A stretch of 64,000 nucleotides of DNA, taken from the NCBI RefSeq assembly GCF_900102105.1, contig NZ_FNBB01000002.1, positions 434,001 to 498,000 of the forward strand. Reading direction: 5' to 3'. A model generated the notes under the pieces. It was not told the origin of the DNA and did not search any database. It saw nothing but the letters and a program-made list of their open reading frames with translations. Below are positions 35,591 to 45,200 of the stretch, piece after piece. Numbering within the stretch: the first letter of the stretch is position 1; each line of letters starts with the position of its first letter. A program made the translations under genes and the position numbers. This DNA comes from Agrobacterium pusense (GTDB lineage: Bacteria; Pseudomonadota; Alphaproteobacteria; Rhizobiales; Rhizobiaceae).

Positions 35591-37825
35591 TCATTCTGCG
35601 GCGACTAGAGTTTCGCCGTCCATGAACTGAGGGAACCACGATTCATAGGCCGAGTGCAATTCTTTAATCTCGACGGCGCGCGCCGTGCCCAGCTTTACGG
35701 TGGAACCACCGGTGACGCCGATGTTGGCGCAGGAAACGCCGGCTGCCTTGGCAGCCGCCAGCACCTTGTCGAGATCACTCTTCTTCACGGTCAGGACGTA
35801 ACGACCCTGATCTTCGCCATAGAAGGTGAGGACCGGGTTGTGGCCTTCGACCGCATCGATGGTCGCGCCGATTCCGGAGGAAATCGCCATTTCGGCAACC
35901 GCGAGCGCCAGACCTCCTGAGGAGCAATCGTGAACGGCGGTGGCGAGGCCATCCGTGATGATGCCACGCACGAAATCGCCGTTCTTCTTTTCGGCGGCGA
36001 GATCGACATGCGGGGCAGGGCCGTCGATACGGCCATGGATATCACGCATGTACACCGACTGCGCGATGTGGGTGCCGAGGCCGGCAGGTGCGCCGACAAG
36101 CAGCACCGCTTCGTCAGCGGCGGCGAAGCGAATGCGCGCCATGCGGCCCCAATCCTTCAGCAAGCCGACGCCGCCAATGGTGGGGGTTGGCAGGATCGCC
36201 TGGCCATTGGTCTCGTTGTAGAGCGAGACGTTGCCAGAAACGATCGGGAATTCCAACACGCGGCAGGCTTCGCCGATGCCCTTGATGGCATGAACCAGCT
36301 GACTCATGATTTCGGGCTTTTCCGGGTTGCCGAAATTCAGGTTGTCGGTGGCCGCGAGCGGCAGGGCGCCGGTTGCGGTAATGTTGCGCCAGCATTCGGC
36401 CACGGCCTGCTTGCCGCCTTCGAAGGGGTCAGCCTCGACGTAACGCGGGGTGACGTCGGAGGAGAAGGCGAGCGCCTTTTTGTCGTGGCCTTCGACGCGA
36501 ACGACGCCGGCATCGCCGCCCGGAAGCTGCAGGGAATTGCCCTGGATCAGCGTGTCATATTGCTCGTAGACCCAGCGGCGCGAAGAATTGTTCGCCGAAC
36601 CGACGAGCGATACCAGCGCATCGGCGATATCGGCAGCGGGGACGTCGTTTTCCGCAAGCGGGGCGGGCACCTTCGCGGGCGTCCACGGGCGGTCATATTC
36701 CGGAGCCTGATCGCCCAGTTCCTTGATCGGCAAGTTGGCGACTTCCTCGCCGTTGTGAATGACGCGGAAACGCAGGTCGTCGGTGGTCTTGCCGACGATC
36801 GCGAAGTCCAAGCCCCATTTCACGAAAATCGCCTTGGCGACTTCTTCCTTGGAGGGCTCGAGAACCATGAGCATGCGCTCCTGGCTTTCGGACAGCATCA
36901 TTTCATAGGCAGTCATGCGCTCTTCGCGCACCGGCACGGCATTGAGGTCAAGCTCGATGCCGAGGTCGCCCTTGGCGCCCATTTCCACGGCCGAGCAGGT
37001 GAGGCCGGCCGCACCCATGTCCTGAATGGCGATGACCGCGCCGGTTTTCATCAGTTCGAGGCAGGCTTCCAGCAGGCACTTTTCGGTGAAGGGGTCGCCG
37101 ACCTGAACGGTCGGGCGCTTTTCTTCGATGGACTCATCGAATTCGGCAGAGGCCATGGTCGCGCCGCCAACGCCATCGCGGCCGGTCTTTGCGCCGAGAT
37201 AAACCACCGGCAGGCCCACACCCTTGGCTTCCGAAAGGAAGATCGCGTCGGACTTGGCAAGACCGGCGGCAAAGGCGTTGACGAGGATGTTGCCGTTATA
37301 ACGTGGATCGAACTCCACTTCGCCGCCAACCGTCGGCACGCCAAAGGAGTTGCCGTAGCCGCCAACACCGGCAACGACGCCAGCCACCAGGTGGCGGGTC
37401 TTCGGGTGGTCGGGCGCGCCGAAACGCAGGGCGTTCATGGCGGCAATCGGGCGGGCGCCCATGGTGAAGACGTCACGCAGGATACCGCCGACGCCGGTCG
37501 CCGCACCCTGATAGGGCTCGATATAGGACGGGTGGTTGTGGCTCTCCATCTTGAAGACGACGCAATCGCCATCGTCGATATCCACAACGCCGGCATTTTC
37601 ACCGGGGCCCTGGATGACGCGTGGTCCCTTGGTGGGCAGGGTCTTCAGCCACTTCTTGGACGACTTGTAGGAGCAGTGCTCGTTCCACATGGCCGAGAAG
37701 ATGCCGAGCTCGGTAAAGCTGGGCTCCCGTCCGATCAGGTCGAGGATACGCTGGTATTCGTCGGGCTTCAGCCCGTGGGATGCAACGAGTTCCGGGGTGA
37801 TCTTGATGGAGTTTGGAATCGACAT
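35591..37825 (-). CDS. purL: Phosphoribosylformylglycinamidine synthase subunit PurL
   Basis: The 744-residue catalytic subunit of the three-part FGAM synthase (PurL, PurQ, PurS), step four of purine synthesis. The short form lacks the glutaminase domain. Visible are [14 protein letters not shown] (about 50-63), [38 protein letters not shown] (about 93-115) and [12 protein letters not shown]. The start [14 protein letters not shown] at 37825 was chosen over the frame at 37834. It lies 3.4 kb from purQ/purS; bolA follows by 16 bases. Confidence 0.98.
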   Translation of the reverse strand: MSIPNSIKITPELVASHGLKPDEYQRILDLIGREPSFTELGIFSAMWNEHCSYKSSKKWLKTLPTKGPRVIQGPGENAGVVDIDDGDCVVFKMESHNHPSYIEPYQGAATGVGGILRDVFTMGARPIAAMNALRFGAPDHPKTRHLVAGVVAGVGGYGNSFGVPTVGGEVEFDPRYNGNILVNAFAAGLAKSDAIFLSEAKGVGLPVVYLGAKTGRDGVGGATMASAEFDESIEEKRPTVQVGDPFTEKCLLEACLELMKTGAVIAIQDMGAAGLTCSAVEMGAKGDLGIELDLNAVPVREERMTAYEMMLSESQERMLMVLEPSKEEVAKAIFVKWGLDFAIVGKTTDDLRFRVIHNGEEVANLPIKELGDQAPEYDRPWTPAKVPAPLAENDVPAADIADALVSLVGSANNSSRRWVYEQYDTLIQGNSLQLPGGDAGVVRVEGHDKKALAFSSDVTPRYVEADPFEGGKQAVAECWRNITATGALPLAATDNLNFGNPEKPEIMSQLVHAIKGIGEACRVLEFPIVSGNVSLYNETNGQAILPTPTIGGVGLLKDWGRMARIRFAAADEAVLLVGAPAGLGTHIAQSVYMRDIHGRIDGPAPHVDLAAEKKNGDFVRGIITDGLATAVHDCSSGGLALAVAEMAISSGIGATIDAVEGHNPVLTFYGEDQGRYVLTVKKSDLDKVLAAAKAAGVSCANIGVTGGSTVKLGTARAVEIKELHSAYESWFPQFMDGETLVAAE

Positions 37826-37939
37826 AGGTCTCACGCGGTTCGAGCCGAGGGAAGTTTCCGGTTCTTTAGCGCAAGAGGCTCAAAGGTGCGACAGGAAAAT
37901 GCGCGGTTTTATCCGCAAAACGCTGCTTTCTTGGCTTCT

Positions 37940-38530
37940 TCAGAACCTGTAGCCGACCATGAGGCCGACGCGGGTCAGTCCGTCATTGGGCCCATCGCAC
38001 AGATTGGCATGTGATGCATGCTCGATCTGGGTCGAAATATTCCAGTTATTATCGAAACGATAGCCGATCGCCGCATATTCGTGGAAAAGCACCCGGCAGC
38101 CGAATTCCGCACCGGTTTCGCCGGCACTGTTTCTCAGCTTGCCATCGTGCCAGAGGCCGCCAAAACCGAAATCGAGAAAAATCTTCGGGTTGAGATCGAA
38201 GGTCCAGTTGACGCCGCCGTAAATGGTATTCGCCGAGCCCTCAGTGCCGATCTCGCCACCGATATGCAGCCGTGGGCGGGAGAGTTTTTGGCCGAGCGTT
38301 ACCGCAGATGCACTGGCGAAGGGATCAAAATAGGCGGTGAAGGCCGGAAAGACGCCATCCTCACCGCCATTGTCGTGATTGGAGATCGAGGTGGTTGCGC
38401 CGAAGCGCAATTCGTCGAAGACGCTGCCTTCCGCAGCAGTGGCGGGCATGATGCCGATCAAGACACACGCCGCAAGAAGGATCGCCAGCGCAAAACACGC
38501 CCTCACACCTGTGGAATTGAATGCTGCCAT
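37940..38530 (-). CDS. PagL/acyloxyacyl hydrolase-like outer-membrane protein
   Basis: A 196-residue protein starting at ATG 38530; GTG at 38545 is an alternative. Signal peptide residues about 1-33 end in PATAAEG. The mature part shows beta-barrel character (alternating residues, many Tyr/Trp/Phe) and ends in GYRF, the usual outer-membrane C-terminal Phe. IEHASHANLCDGPNDGLTRVG contains the H-x-S pair (EHASH) and an Asn/Asp-rich loop like PagL, which removes the 3-O acyl chain from lipid A. Two cysteines could form a disulfide. It is alone among purine genes. Confidence 0.75.
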   Translation of the reverse strand: MAAFNSTGVRACFALAILLAACVLIGIMPATAAEGSVFDELRFGATTSISNHDNGGEDGVFPAFTAYFDPFASASAVTLGQKLSRPRLHIGGEIGTEGSANTIYGGVNWTFDLNPKIFLDFGFGGLWHDGKLRNSAGETGAEFGCRVLFHEYAAIGYRFDNNWNISTQIEHASHANLCDGPNDGLTRVGLMVGYRF

Positions 38531-38637
38531 CGAATCATTCCCCACCTCGAATTGCGGAAAGGATGGCAGGTTTGTCGGTTTGGTAAATGATAAGTTACTG
38601 AATTAGGCCGGGTGTTGCAGGAAAGACTCTCCGCCCT

Positions 38638-40056
38638 CTAGGCAACGCTTTCGTAACCGGCCGAGCCGTTGTCGAGCAGGTGGCGCAGGATGCCGAGGGC
38701 ATGGGTCAACTCTTGCTGGTTCGATGGACCAGAAAGGCTGACACGCACCCGATGGAAAACCTTGTCGGTGCGGCCGGCCTTGAACTCATCCTCGTCATCT
38801 ATCAGCACGCCTTCTTTCATCGCCGCGTTTCGGAACGTGCCGGAAAGCCAGGGTTCGGGCAGTCTCAGCCACAGGAAGGCGATATCGGGCAACGAATTGA
38901 AATCCAGCCCGGCAAAGGCCCGCCGGGCAATCGCCTCGCGCTGATTGATCTCGGCGATACAATCCTTGCGAATGTCGTCGGCGTCACCGCTGTTGACGAG
39001 GCGGGCATTCACTTCGGCCAGCATGAAGGGCAGACCGCCTGTCAGCATCGAGTGGGAAATGCGGATGCGCGACGAATATTGCGCCGGGCAGGCGACCCAG
39101 CCGCCACGAACGCCAGCGGCAACGGATTTCGACAGGCCGCCGACGACGAAGGTAATGTCGGGCGCAAATTCTGCGATCAGCGGGATCGCCTCACGCGTCA
39201 TCGCGCCATAAAGATTGTCCTCTACGACCCAGACACCATACCGGCGTGCGATATCGGCTATCGCACGGCGACGCTCTTCTGTCAGCGTGGCGCAGGTCGG
39301 GTTCTGGCCGGCGGACATCAGGAAGATCATCTTGGGATGCTGCTGGGCGCAGACGCGCTCAAAATCGTCAGGGACAATGCCCTTTTCATCCGCCTCAACC
39401 AGCGTCACCCGCCGTCCGGCAAGTGTGGCGCTGCGGCTGATATGGGAATAGGTCACGGGTTCGAAGACGATACGGTCTCCCGGGGCGGTCATGGCCGTCA
39501 CCACACTCATCACCGCCGCATGGGCGCCAAGCGTCGAGACGATGTTTTCCGGTTTTGGCGACCAGCCGTTCTGGGAAAGCCAGCGAGCGCCCGCCATGCA
39601 CCAGTTGTCAGGAAAGGAACGGGCGTAATTGGTGACGTCGTAAGCATGTTCGCGGGCGACAGCCTCGATATGTCTGGCGATCAGCACGCTCTGGCCGACA
39701 TCGGGTGCCGCCGTGGTGTTGAGCCGGAATTCGGCGCTGCTATCGACGGCGTGGCGTGTGCTACCGAAGGCTGCCGCCACCGTCTCCATGGGCGCTGAGG
39801 GGGCCGGGGTCTTGCGCTCATTGACATAGGTGCCACGGCCGACCTCGCCGCTGACCAGGCCGCGCTCGTGGATAAGCGCGTAGGCCCGGCTGATTGTACC
39901 TATTGTCACGCCGAGGTCATAAGCGAGGTTGCGCTGCGGCGGCAATTTCGAGCCCGCCTGCAGGGTGCCATCGGAAATTGCACCCTCGATACTGTCGGCG
40001 AGGCGCAGATAGATCGGGCCGTCGCCCACAGTGAGATCAGGAAGCCAATTTGTCAT
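38638..40056 (-). CDS. MocR-type GntR/aminotransferase transcriptional regulator
   Basis: A 472-residue regulator. The N-terminal winged helix (about 15-78) includes LQAGSKLPPQRNLAYDLGVTIGTISRAYALI. An aminotransferase fold I domain follows (about 120-470). AGQNPTCATL, WVVEDNLYG and the PLP-lysine segment GGLSKSVAAGVRGGW are intact, so it should bind PLP. It diverges from a DUF1127 gene, with the shared promoter region 40057-40149 holding repeated ATTGTAT motifs; MocR proteins bind spaced direct repeats. Effector unknown. Confidence 0.92.
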   Translation of the reverse strand: MTNWLPDLTVGDGPIYLRLADSIEGAISDGTLQAGSKLPPQRNLAYDLGVTIGTISRAYALIHERGLVSGEVGRGTYVNERKTPAPSAPMETVAAAFGSTRHAVDSSAEFRLNTTAAPDVGQSVLIARHIEAVAREHAYDVTNYARSFPDNWCMAGARWLSQNGWSPKPENIVSTLGAHAAVMSVVTAMTAPGDRIVFEPVTYSHISRSATLAGRRVTLVEADEKGIVPDDFERVCAQQHPKMIFLMSAGQNPTCATLTEERRRAIADIARRYGVWVVEDNLYGAMTREAIPLIAEFAPDITFVVGGLSKSVAAGVRGGWVACPAQYSSRIRISHSMLTGGLPFMLAEVNARLVNSGDADDIRKDCIAEINQREAIARRAFAGLDFNSLPDIAFLWLRLPEPWLSGTFRNAAMKEGVLIDDEDEFKAGRTDKVFHRVRVSLSGPSNQQELTHALGILRHLLDNGSAGYESVA

Positions 40057-40059
40057 GGT

Positions 40060-40140
40060 GACAATTTATGCATTGTATCTCTTCGCAAGTCAATTGTATT
40101 TATTGTCTGCATTCAATGAAGACAAACGCACGGAGACAAT
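40060..40140. promoter_or_regulatory. Candidate MocR operator with repeated ATTGTAT/ATTGTCT motifs
   Basis: ATTGTATCT starts at 40072 and ATTGTATTT at 40093, which is 21 bases or two helix turns apart. ATTGTCTGC starts at 40102, and the inverted GAGACAAT ends at 40140. The array occupies the whole gap between the divergent MocR and DUF1127 genes. Assignment to MocR is inference. Confidence 0.5.
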
Positions 40141-40149
40141 AGGTGCAAT

Positions 40150-40455
40150 ATGCGCAAGATGGATCAATACCTTTCGACAGCGGATACGCTCTATCCTGAT
40201 GGTTACGAACGGGAACGCGTGTTCCGCGATGTCGGCGACATGGTCGCACCGGCGCCTTTTCCGGCCAAGATCGCCAGCACGCCAATTGGTCGCCTGATTG
40301 CGGGCATGTTCAACTGGCACCGGAAGCGGCAGGGACGGCTCGCTTTGCGGGAACTGTCTGATGATCTTCTGGAAGATATCGGCGTAACGCGCGATGAAGC
40401 CCTGAAGGAAGCGGCGAAATCCCAGCTTCTTTCATGGCCAACACGGCCGCTTTAA
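40150..40455 (+). CDS. DUF1127 domain small protein
   Basis: A 101-residue protein. The C-terminal part LIAGMFNWHRKRQGRLALRELSDDLLEDIGVTRDEA has the DUF1127 pattern (basic helix, LxxLxDDxLxDIGxxR). The N-terminal 45 residues are a variable extension with DGYERERVFRDVGDM. DUF1127 proteins are small Arg-rich regulators, some binding RNA. The start may be ATG 40150 or 40159; no strong ribosome binding site decides. The divergent MocR gene is likely to regulate it. Confidence 0.85.
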   Translation: MRKMDQYLSTADTLYPDGYERERVFRDVGDMVAPAPFPAKIASTPIGRLIAGMFNWHRKRQGRLALRELSDDLLEDIGVTRDEALKEAAKSQLLSWPTRPL

Positions 40456-40510
40456 TTTTTTGCCGGAGAGCGGCGCCTTCTTTCCCCGGCGCCATCAAGC
40501 CGTGCGGCAG

Positions 40511-40550
40511 CCCGCCACGCCATTCCCAACCGGCGTTGGCGGGTTTTTTT
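40511..40550 (+). terminator. Terminator after the DUF1127 gene
   Basis: CCCGCCACGCC pairs with GGCGTTGGCGGG (mismatch in the middle) around ATTCCCAACC, then seven T. The remaining bases to the next gene end at 40727 hold nothing clear. Confidence 0.85.
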
Positions 40551-40726
40551 ATTTAGGCCCCTTAGAGCAGCTTCGGCAAATTGATAAACGGTACGTGGCA
40601 AGAGCTTCTTGTGCCGGCGTCTGCCTTTTGCCGAGCGTTCCCCTTTCCTCATTCCTGTGACAAGCACAGGAATGAGCGACGCGATACGTCTCGCCCGATA
40701 TGCAGGGCTAGAATACTACGATGAGA

Positions 40727-41131
40727 TCAGCAGCCCTTGCCGCCATTCGCCCAGCGCTTGACGTCGGTTGCGATGCGGCTGGAAATGGCCTCGTTCATCA
40801 CCGGGCCAAAAGCGTCGAGCTTTGCCGGGTTGCCTTCGGCCTGAACGACCAGCATGGGCCGCGATTCCGGACTGTTGCGCGGCACGAGCAGGATGCGCGG
40901 ACGGCCTGAGAAGGAATTGAGTTCAGGGGCCAGACGATAGGCCTTGAAAGCCGCATCCCCCGATTTGAACCAGCAGGCATTCGCGCCAAGCGCTATCCGT
41001 TCCATTGTGGGGAGAGCGGCGCGGGAGACCGAGGCTGTCGGCTGTGGTTTCGGCTGACAAGCAGCCAGGGTCGCCGCAGCTAGAAACAATCCGGTCGCCT
41101 TGAGGGTATTCGATCGACGGGCAAAAGACAT
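40727..41131 (-). CDS. Putative lipoprotein, function unknown
   Basis: A 134-residue protein. The N-terminus has a basic start, a hydrophobic core and the lipobox LAAC (Cys about 25: FLAAATLAACQPKPQP), so lipid attachment after signal peptidase II is predicted. The mature domain contains ANACWFKSGDAAFKAYRLAPELN, RPRILLVPRNS and RPMLVVQAEG, with two further cysteines. The pattern is one I associate with rhizobial lipoproteins of unknown role. The gene precedes nothing obvious; purQ, upstream of it on the same strand, is separated by a terminator. Confidence 0.75.
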   Translation of the reverse strand: MSFARRSNTLKATGLFLAAATLAACQPKPQPTASVSRAALPTMERIALGANACWFKSGDAAFKAYRLAPELNSFSGRPRILLVPRNSPESRPMLVVQAEGNPAKLDAFGPVMNEAISSRIATDVKRWANGGKGC

Positions 41132-41178
41132 CAGGTCATCCAGAAGAGAGGGCCAAAACGACGCCGTCAGCCGGCATC

Positions 41179-41203
41179 AAAAAAGGCGGGCTCAAAGCCC
41201 GCC
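41179..41203 (-). terminator. Terminator of the purC-purS-purQ operon
   Basis: Read on the minus strand, a perfect stem GGCGGGC / GCCCGCC around TTTGA is followed by six T (41179-41184). It starts 7 bases after the purQ stop. Confidence 0.92.
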
Positions 41204-41209
41204 CGTCTG

Positions 41210-41881
41210 TCAGGCTGCGATGACGCCAAGCGCCGAAGCGAAGAGGCCGCGGCCGTCATTGCCGCCATGGGCGGCTTCGATCAGGTTTTCCGGATGCGGC
41301 ATCATGCCGAGAACGTTGCCCTTGGCATTGATGACGCCGGCAATGTCGTTCAGCGAGCCGTTCGGGTTGGTGCCTTCGGCATAACGGAACACGACCTGGC
41401 CGTTGCCCTCGACCGATTTCAACTCATCCGCATCGAGGAAGTAGTTGCCATCGTGATGGGCGACGGGGCAGCGCAGGATCTGGCCCTTGTCGTAAGCGCG
41501 GGTGAAATCGGTGTCGTTATTGGCGACTTCGAGCTTTACTTCGCGGCAGACGAATTTCAGCGAGGCGTTGCGCATCAGGGCGCCCGGCAGCATACCGGCT
41601 TCGACCAGAATCTGGAAGCCGTTGCAGACGCCGAGAACCTTCACGCCCTTTTCCGCCTTCTCGCGGATGGCCTGCATGACAGGCATGCGGGCGGCGATCG
41701 CGCCGCAGCGCAGATAGTCGCCATAAGAGAAGCCGCCGGGAATGACGATCAGATCGACATCGGGAATATCCGTCTCCGTCTGCCAGATAGTGACAGGCGC
41801 CTGACCGGAAATTTTCGTCAGAGCCGCGATCATGTCGCGGTCGCGGTTGAGGCCGGGAAGTTGGACGACAGCGGATTTCAT
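41210..41881 (-). CDS. purQ: FGAM synthase glutaminase subunit PurQ
   Basis: A 223-residue class I glutamine amidotransferase supplying ammonia to PurL. The nucleophile is in [21 protein letters not shown] (Cys about 87); the oxyanion region [16 protein letters not shown] precedes it, and the C-terminal [18 protein letters not shown] provides the His-Glu pair. It follows purS by 19 bases, so purC-purS-purQ form one unit. PurL is encoded 3.4 kb downstream on the same strand after unrelated genes. Confidence 0.97.
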   Translation of the reverse strand: MKSAVVQLPGLNRDRDMIAALTKISGQAPVTIWQTETDIPDVDLIVIPGGFSYGDYLRCGAIAARMPVMQAIREKAEKGVKVLGVCNGFQILVEAGMLPGALMRNASLKFVCREVKLEVANNDTDFTRAYDKGQILRCPVAHHDGNYFLDADELKSVEGNGQVVFRYAEGTNPNGSLNDIAGVINAKGNVLGMMPHPENLIEAAHGGNDGRGLFASALGVIAA

Positions 41882-41900
41882 GGACGGCGGCTCCTGGAGC

Positions 41901-42143
41901 TTAGAGAATGGCGATGGCGTAGTTTTCGATGACCGTGTTGGCCAAGAGCTTTTCGCACATTGCCTTCAGATCGGTTTCGGCCTTCGCCTTGTCGGCGCCT
42001 TCCAGTTCCAGATCGAAAACCTTGCCCTGACGGACATGGCCGACGCCACCAAAACCGAGGCTGCCAAGCGCGCCTTCGATTGCCTTGCCCTGCGGATCGA
42101 GAACGCCGTTCTTCAGCGTAACAGTCACCCGTGCCTTGATCAC
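41901..42143 (-). CDS. purS: FGAM synthase small subunit PurS
   Basis: An 80-residue protein bridging PurQ and PurL in the FGAM synthase complex. The N-terminal [25 protein letters not shown] and the later [16 protein letters not shown] are family signatures. Length is typical. It lies between purC (55-base gap) and purQ (19-base gap). Confidence 0.95.
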   Translation of the reverse strand: MIKARVTVTLKNGVLDPQGKAIEGALGSLGFGGVGHVRQGKVFDLELEGADKAKAETDLKAMCEKLLANTVIENYAIAIL

Positions 42144-42197
42144 CTGATCTTCTCCTGATTTTACCCTACGAGGCCAATATTATTTCACGAGCCGATA

Positions 42198-42962
42198 TTA
42201 CTTTACCAGAACAGGACCGGTGCCGCGGATCGGTTCGTTTTCATTGATGATGCCGAGACGGCGCGCCACTTCGGAATAAGCTTCCAGAAGACCGCCCAGA
42301 TCGCGTCGGAAGAGGTCCTTGTCCATCTTCTTCTGGGTCTCGATGTCCCAGAGGCGGCAGCTGTCGGGCGAAATCTCGTCGGCGAGGATGATGCGCATCA
42401 TATCGCCTTCGAAGAGGCGGCCACATTCGATCTTGAAATCGACGAGCTGAATGCCGACGCCGAGGAACAGGCCGGAGAGGAAGTCGTTGACGCGGATGGC
42501 GAGCGCCATGATGTCGTCAAGCTCGGCGGGGTTGGCCCAGCCGAAAGCCGTGATGTGCTCTTCGGAGACCATCGGGTCTTCGAGCTCATCCGACTTGTAA
42601 TAAAACTCGATGATCGAGCGTGGCAGCACCACGCCTTCCTCGATGCCGAGGCGCTTGGAAAGCGAGCCGGCGGCGACATTGCGCACGACGACCTCGAGCG
42701 GGATCATCTCCACTTCCTTGATCAGCTGCTCGCGCATGTTGAGGCGGCGGATGAAGTGGGTGGGAATGCCGATCTTGTTCAGATGCGTGAAGACGTATTC
42801 GCAGATACGGTTGTTCAGCACGCCCTTGCCGTCGATGACTTCATGCTTCTTCTTGTTGAAGGCGGTCGCATCGTCCTTGAAGAACTGGATAAGCGTGCCT
42901 GGCTCCGGACCCTCGTAAAGGATCTTGGCCTTGCCTTCGTAAATACGGCGGCGACGGTTCAT
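42198..42962 (-). CDS. purC: SAICAR synthetase
   Basis: A 254-residue enzyme joining CAIR and aspartate with ATP in purine synthesis. The start [18 protein letters not shown] (42962) is the family start; the frame to 43028 adds an unconserved leader. [41 protein letters not shown] and [15 protein letters not shown] (about 190-204) are the ATP and substrate signatures. It is the first gene of purC-purS-purQ. Confidence 0.97.
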   Translation of the reverse strand: MNRRRRIYEGKAKILYEGPEPGTLIQFFKDDATAFNKKKHEVIDGKGVLNNRICEYVFTHLNKIGIPTHFIRRLNMREQLIKEVEMIPLEVVVRNVAAGSLSKRLGIEEGVVLPRSIIEFYYKSDELEDPMVSEEHITAFGWANPAELDDIMALAIRVNDFLSGLFLGVGIQLVDFKIECGRLFEGDMMRIILADEISPDSCRLWDIETQKKMDKDLFRRDLGGLLEAYSEVARRLGIINENEPIRGTGPVLVK

Positions 42963-43167
42963 AATTGCAGGTCTCTTGGTTGACGCCGATTCTGGTGGCG
43001 TTGCGTTTGGTCTTTGAAGCGGTCCCATAAAGGAAAAGAGTGCATTCTACAATGCGGCTGGCATATTTCCCTTCAATTCTTGTGACAGGGCCGCCGAACT
43101 GTTTCATCCGCAAAACCGGGCCGCGGCAGGGGCGGGCGGCGATGCGGATTTCAGTTGGCGGCTCTCG

Positions 43168-43731
43168 TCATGGCTCGACGCCTTTGAGGCGGCTCAGGAA
43201 TTGCGCGAAGACCATGCCGCCCTCCGGCCACGGGCCGTGCCCGGACTCGGCATTGATGTGGCCGGACATGCCGGCATCGATCAAAAGCGAACCCCAGGCA
43301 GCAGCGATGTCGTCGGCGTGTTCATAAGAGCCGAAGGGATCGTTGCGGCTGGCGATGGTGATCGCCGGAAAGGGCAGCGGATCGCGCGGGTAAGGCCCGA
43401 AGGTCATGAGATGCTTCGGCCTGATTTCGGGATTGGCGACATCAGGCGGCGCAACGAGAAGCGCGCCGGATACCTTCTTGCCGATTTCAGGCAATGCGTG
43501 GATCACCGTTGGAACGCCAAGCGAATGGGCAACGAGGACGACGGGCCTGGTGGAGGCGTTGACCTCCTCTACCAGCCTGGCGACCCAATCTTCCTTCACC
43601 GGTTTCGACCATTCCGCCTGCTCGACACGGCGGGCGGTGGAGAGCTTGCGCTCCCAGCGGCTCTGCCAGTGGTCCGGGCCGGAATTGGTATAACCGGGGA
43701 CGATCAGGATATCTGCTTCTGAAACTTTCAT
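43168..43731 (-). CDS. RBBP9/YdeN-family serine hydrolase
   Basis: A 187-residue small alpha/beta hydrolase. ILIVPGYTNSGPDHWQSRWE is the typical RBBP9/YdeN opening, VVLVAHSLGVPTVIHAL has the nucleophile GxSxG-like AHSLG (Ser about 70), and GHINAESGHGPWPEG near the end carries the catalytic His. The substrate is unknown. It follows purB by 80 bases with a 12-bp hairpin between them, so it may be a separate or reduced-expression transcript. Confidence 0.88.
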   Translation of the reverse strand: MKVSEADILIVPGYTNSGPDHWQSRWERKLSTARRVEQAEWSKPVKEDWVARLVEEVNASTRPVVLVAHSLGVPTVIHALPEIGKKVSGALLVAPPDVANPEIRPKHLMTFGPYPRDPLPFPAITIASRNDPFGSYEHADDIAAAWGSLLIDAGMSGHINAESGHGPWPEGGMVFAQFLSRLKGVEP

Positions 43732-43750
43732 GCGCCATATCTGTGTTGTG

Positions 43751-43780
43751 ATGCCGCCGCGATCAAGGTCGCGGCGGCAT
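43751..43780. terminator. Perfect 12-bp hairpin between purB and hydrolase genes
   Basis: ATGCCGCCGCGA pairs with TCGCGGCGGCAT around a 6-base loop. No T-run follows on either strand, so it may be a Rho-type pause site, an mRNA end protector or a repeat and not a classical terminator. Confidence 0.6.
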
Positions 43781-43811
43781 TAACGTCAAGCTCTCGGGTT
43801 CAGCTCAAGTC

Positions 43812-45119
43812 TCAGGCGTTGCCGAAGACGCGGGCGAAGATCGTATCGACATGCTTGGTGTGGTAACCGAGGTCGAATTTTTCGCGGATGACCTCTTCGG
43901 GGAGCGCAGCGCGCACTTCCTCGTCGCCCAGCAGTTCCTCAAGGAAGTCCGCACCCTGTTCCCAGACCTTCATGGCATTGCGCTGGACCAGACGATAGGC
44001 GTCTTCGCGCGATACGCCAGCCTGCGTCAGCGCCAGGAGAACGCGCTGCGAATGCACGAGACCACGGAACTTGTTCATGTTCTTCAGCATGTTGTCCGGG
44101 TAGATCACCAGCTTTTCGATGACGCCTGCCAGACGGTTCAATGCGAAGTCCAGAGTGACTGTCGTGTCGGGGCCGATGGCGCGCTCCACGGAGGAGTGGC
44201 TGATGTCGCGCTCGTGCCAGAGGGCAACGTTTTCCATGGCCGGGACGACCGACATGCGCACCAGACGGGCGAGGCCGGTGAGGTTTTCAGTGAGAACCGG
44301 GTTGCGCTTGTGCGGCATGGCCGACGAGCCCTTCTGGCCGGGAGAGAAGAACTCTTCCGCTTCCAGAACTTCGGTGCGCTGCATGTGGCGGATTTCGATG
44401 GCGACGTTTTCAATCGACGAGGCGATGACGCCAAGGGTGGCGAAGAACATGGCGTGACGGTCACGCGGGATGACCTGCGTGGAAACCGGCTCGGGGATGA
44501 GCCCGAGCTTTTCGCAGACATGTTCTTCGACGCGGGGGTCGATATTGGCGAAGGTGCCGACAGCGCCGGAGATTGCGCCGGTGGCGATTTCCGCACGGGC
44601 ATTCACAAGGCGCTCACGGTTGCGATGCATCTCGGCGTAGAAGCGGGCGAAGGTGAGGCCCATCGTCGTCGGTTCGGCATGGATGCCGTGGCTGCGGCCG
44701 ATGCGCACCGTGTTCTTGTGTTCGAAGGCCCGGGTCTTGAGAGCCGCGAGCACCCGGTCCATGTCGGCGAGCAGCAGATCGGCGGCGCGCACGAGCTGGA
44801 TGTTGAGCGTGGTGTCGAGAACGTCGGAAGAGGTCATGCCCTGATGCACGAAACGGCTGTCGGGACCGACGAATTCTGCGAGATGGGTGAGGAAGGCGAT
44901 GACGTCATGCTTGGTGACGGCCTCGATCTCATCGATGCGGGCGACGTCGAAGGTGGCGCTGCCGCCCTTTTCCCAGATGGTCTGGGCTGCTGACTTCGGG
45001 ATCACGCCGAGCTCGGCCAGCGCGTCACAGGCATGCGCCTCGATCTCGAACCAGATGCGGAATTTTGTTTCCGGCGACCAGATGGCGACCATTTCCGGCC
45101 GGGAGTAACGAGGGATCAT
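43812..45119 (-). CDS. purB: Adenylosuccinate lyase
   Basis: A 435-residue fumarase/aspartase superfamily enzyme that works twice in purine synthesis (SAICAR to AICAR, adenylosuccinate to AMP). MIPRYSRPEMVAIWSPETKF is the B. subtilis-like start; the frame back to 45164 is not conserved. FVHQGMTSSDVLDTTLNIQL (about 84-103) and IGRSHGIHAEP hold catalytic residues; the signature GSSAMPHKRNPVLTENL (about 261-277) is complete. It is monocistronic or leads into the RBBP9-like gene. Confidence 0.97.
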   Translation of the reverse strand: MIPRYSRPEMVAIWSPETKFRIWFEIEAHACDALAELGVIPKSAAQTIWEKGGSATFDVARIDEIEAVTKHDVIAFLTHLAEFVGPDSRFVHQGMTSSDVLDTTLNIQLVRAADLLLADMDRVLAALKTRAFEHKNTVRIGRSHGIHAEPTTMGLTFARFYAEMHRNRERLVNARAEIATGAISGAVGTFANIDPRVEEHVCEKLGLIPEPVSTQVIPRDRHAMFFATLGVIASSIENVAIEIRHMQRTEVLEAEEFFSPGQKGSSAMPHKRNPVLTENLTGLARLVRMSVVPAMENVALWHERDISHSSVERAIGPDTTVTLDFALNRLAGVIEKLVIYPDNMLKNMNKFRGLVHSQRVLLALTQAGVSREDAYRLVQRNAMKVWEQGADFLEELLGDEEVRAALPEEVIREKFDLGYHTKHVDTIFARVFGNA

Positions 45120-45200
45120 GACAATGACTTTCTTAGTAGAGGAAATTTGCTGCCCGTTTAGCAAAGTGTTCCGCTAATCTCAATCTATCAAGCTGCATGC

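Noticed and set aside
35930-38014. 694-codon plus-strand frame opposite purL
   Set aside because: purL is complete with all motifs on the minus strand; the opposite frame has no ribosome binding site or recognisable domain.
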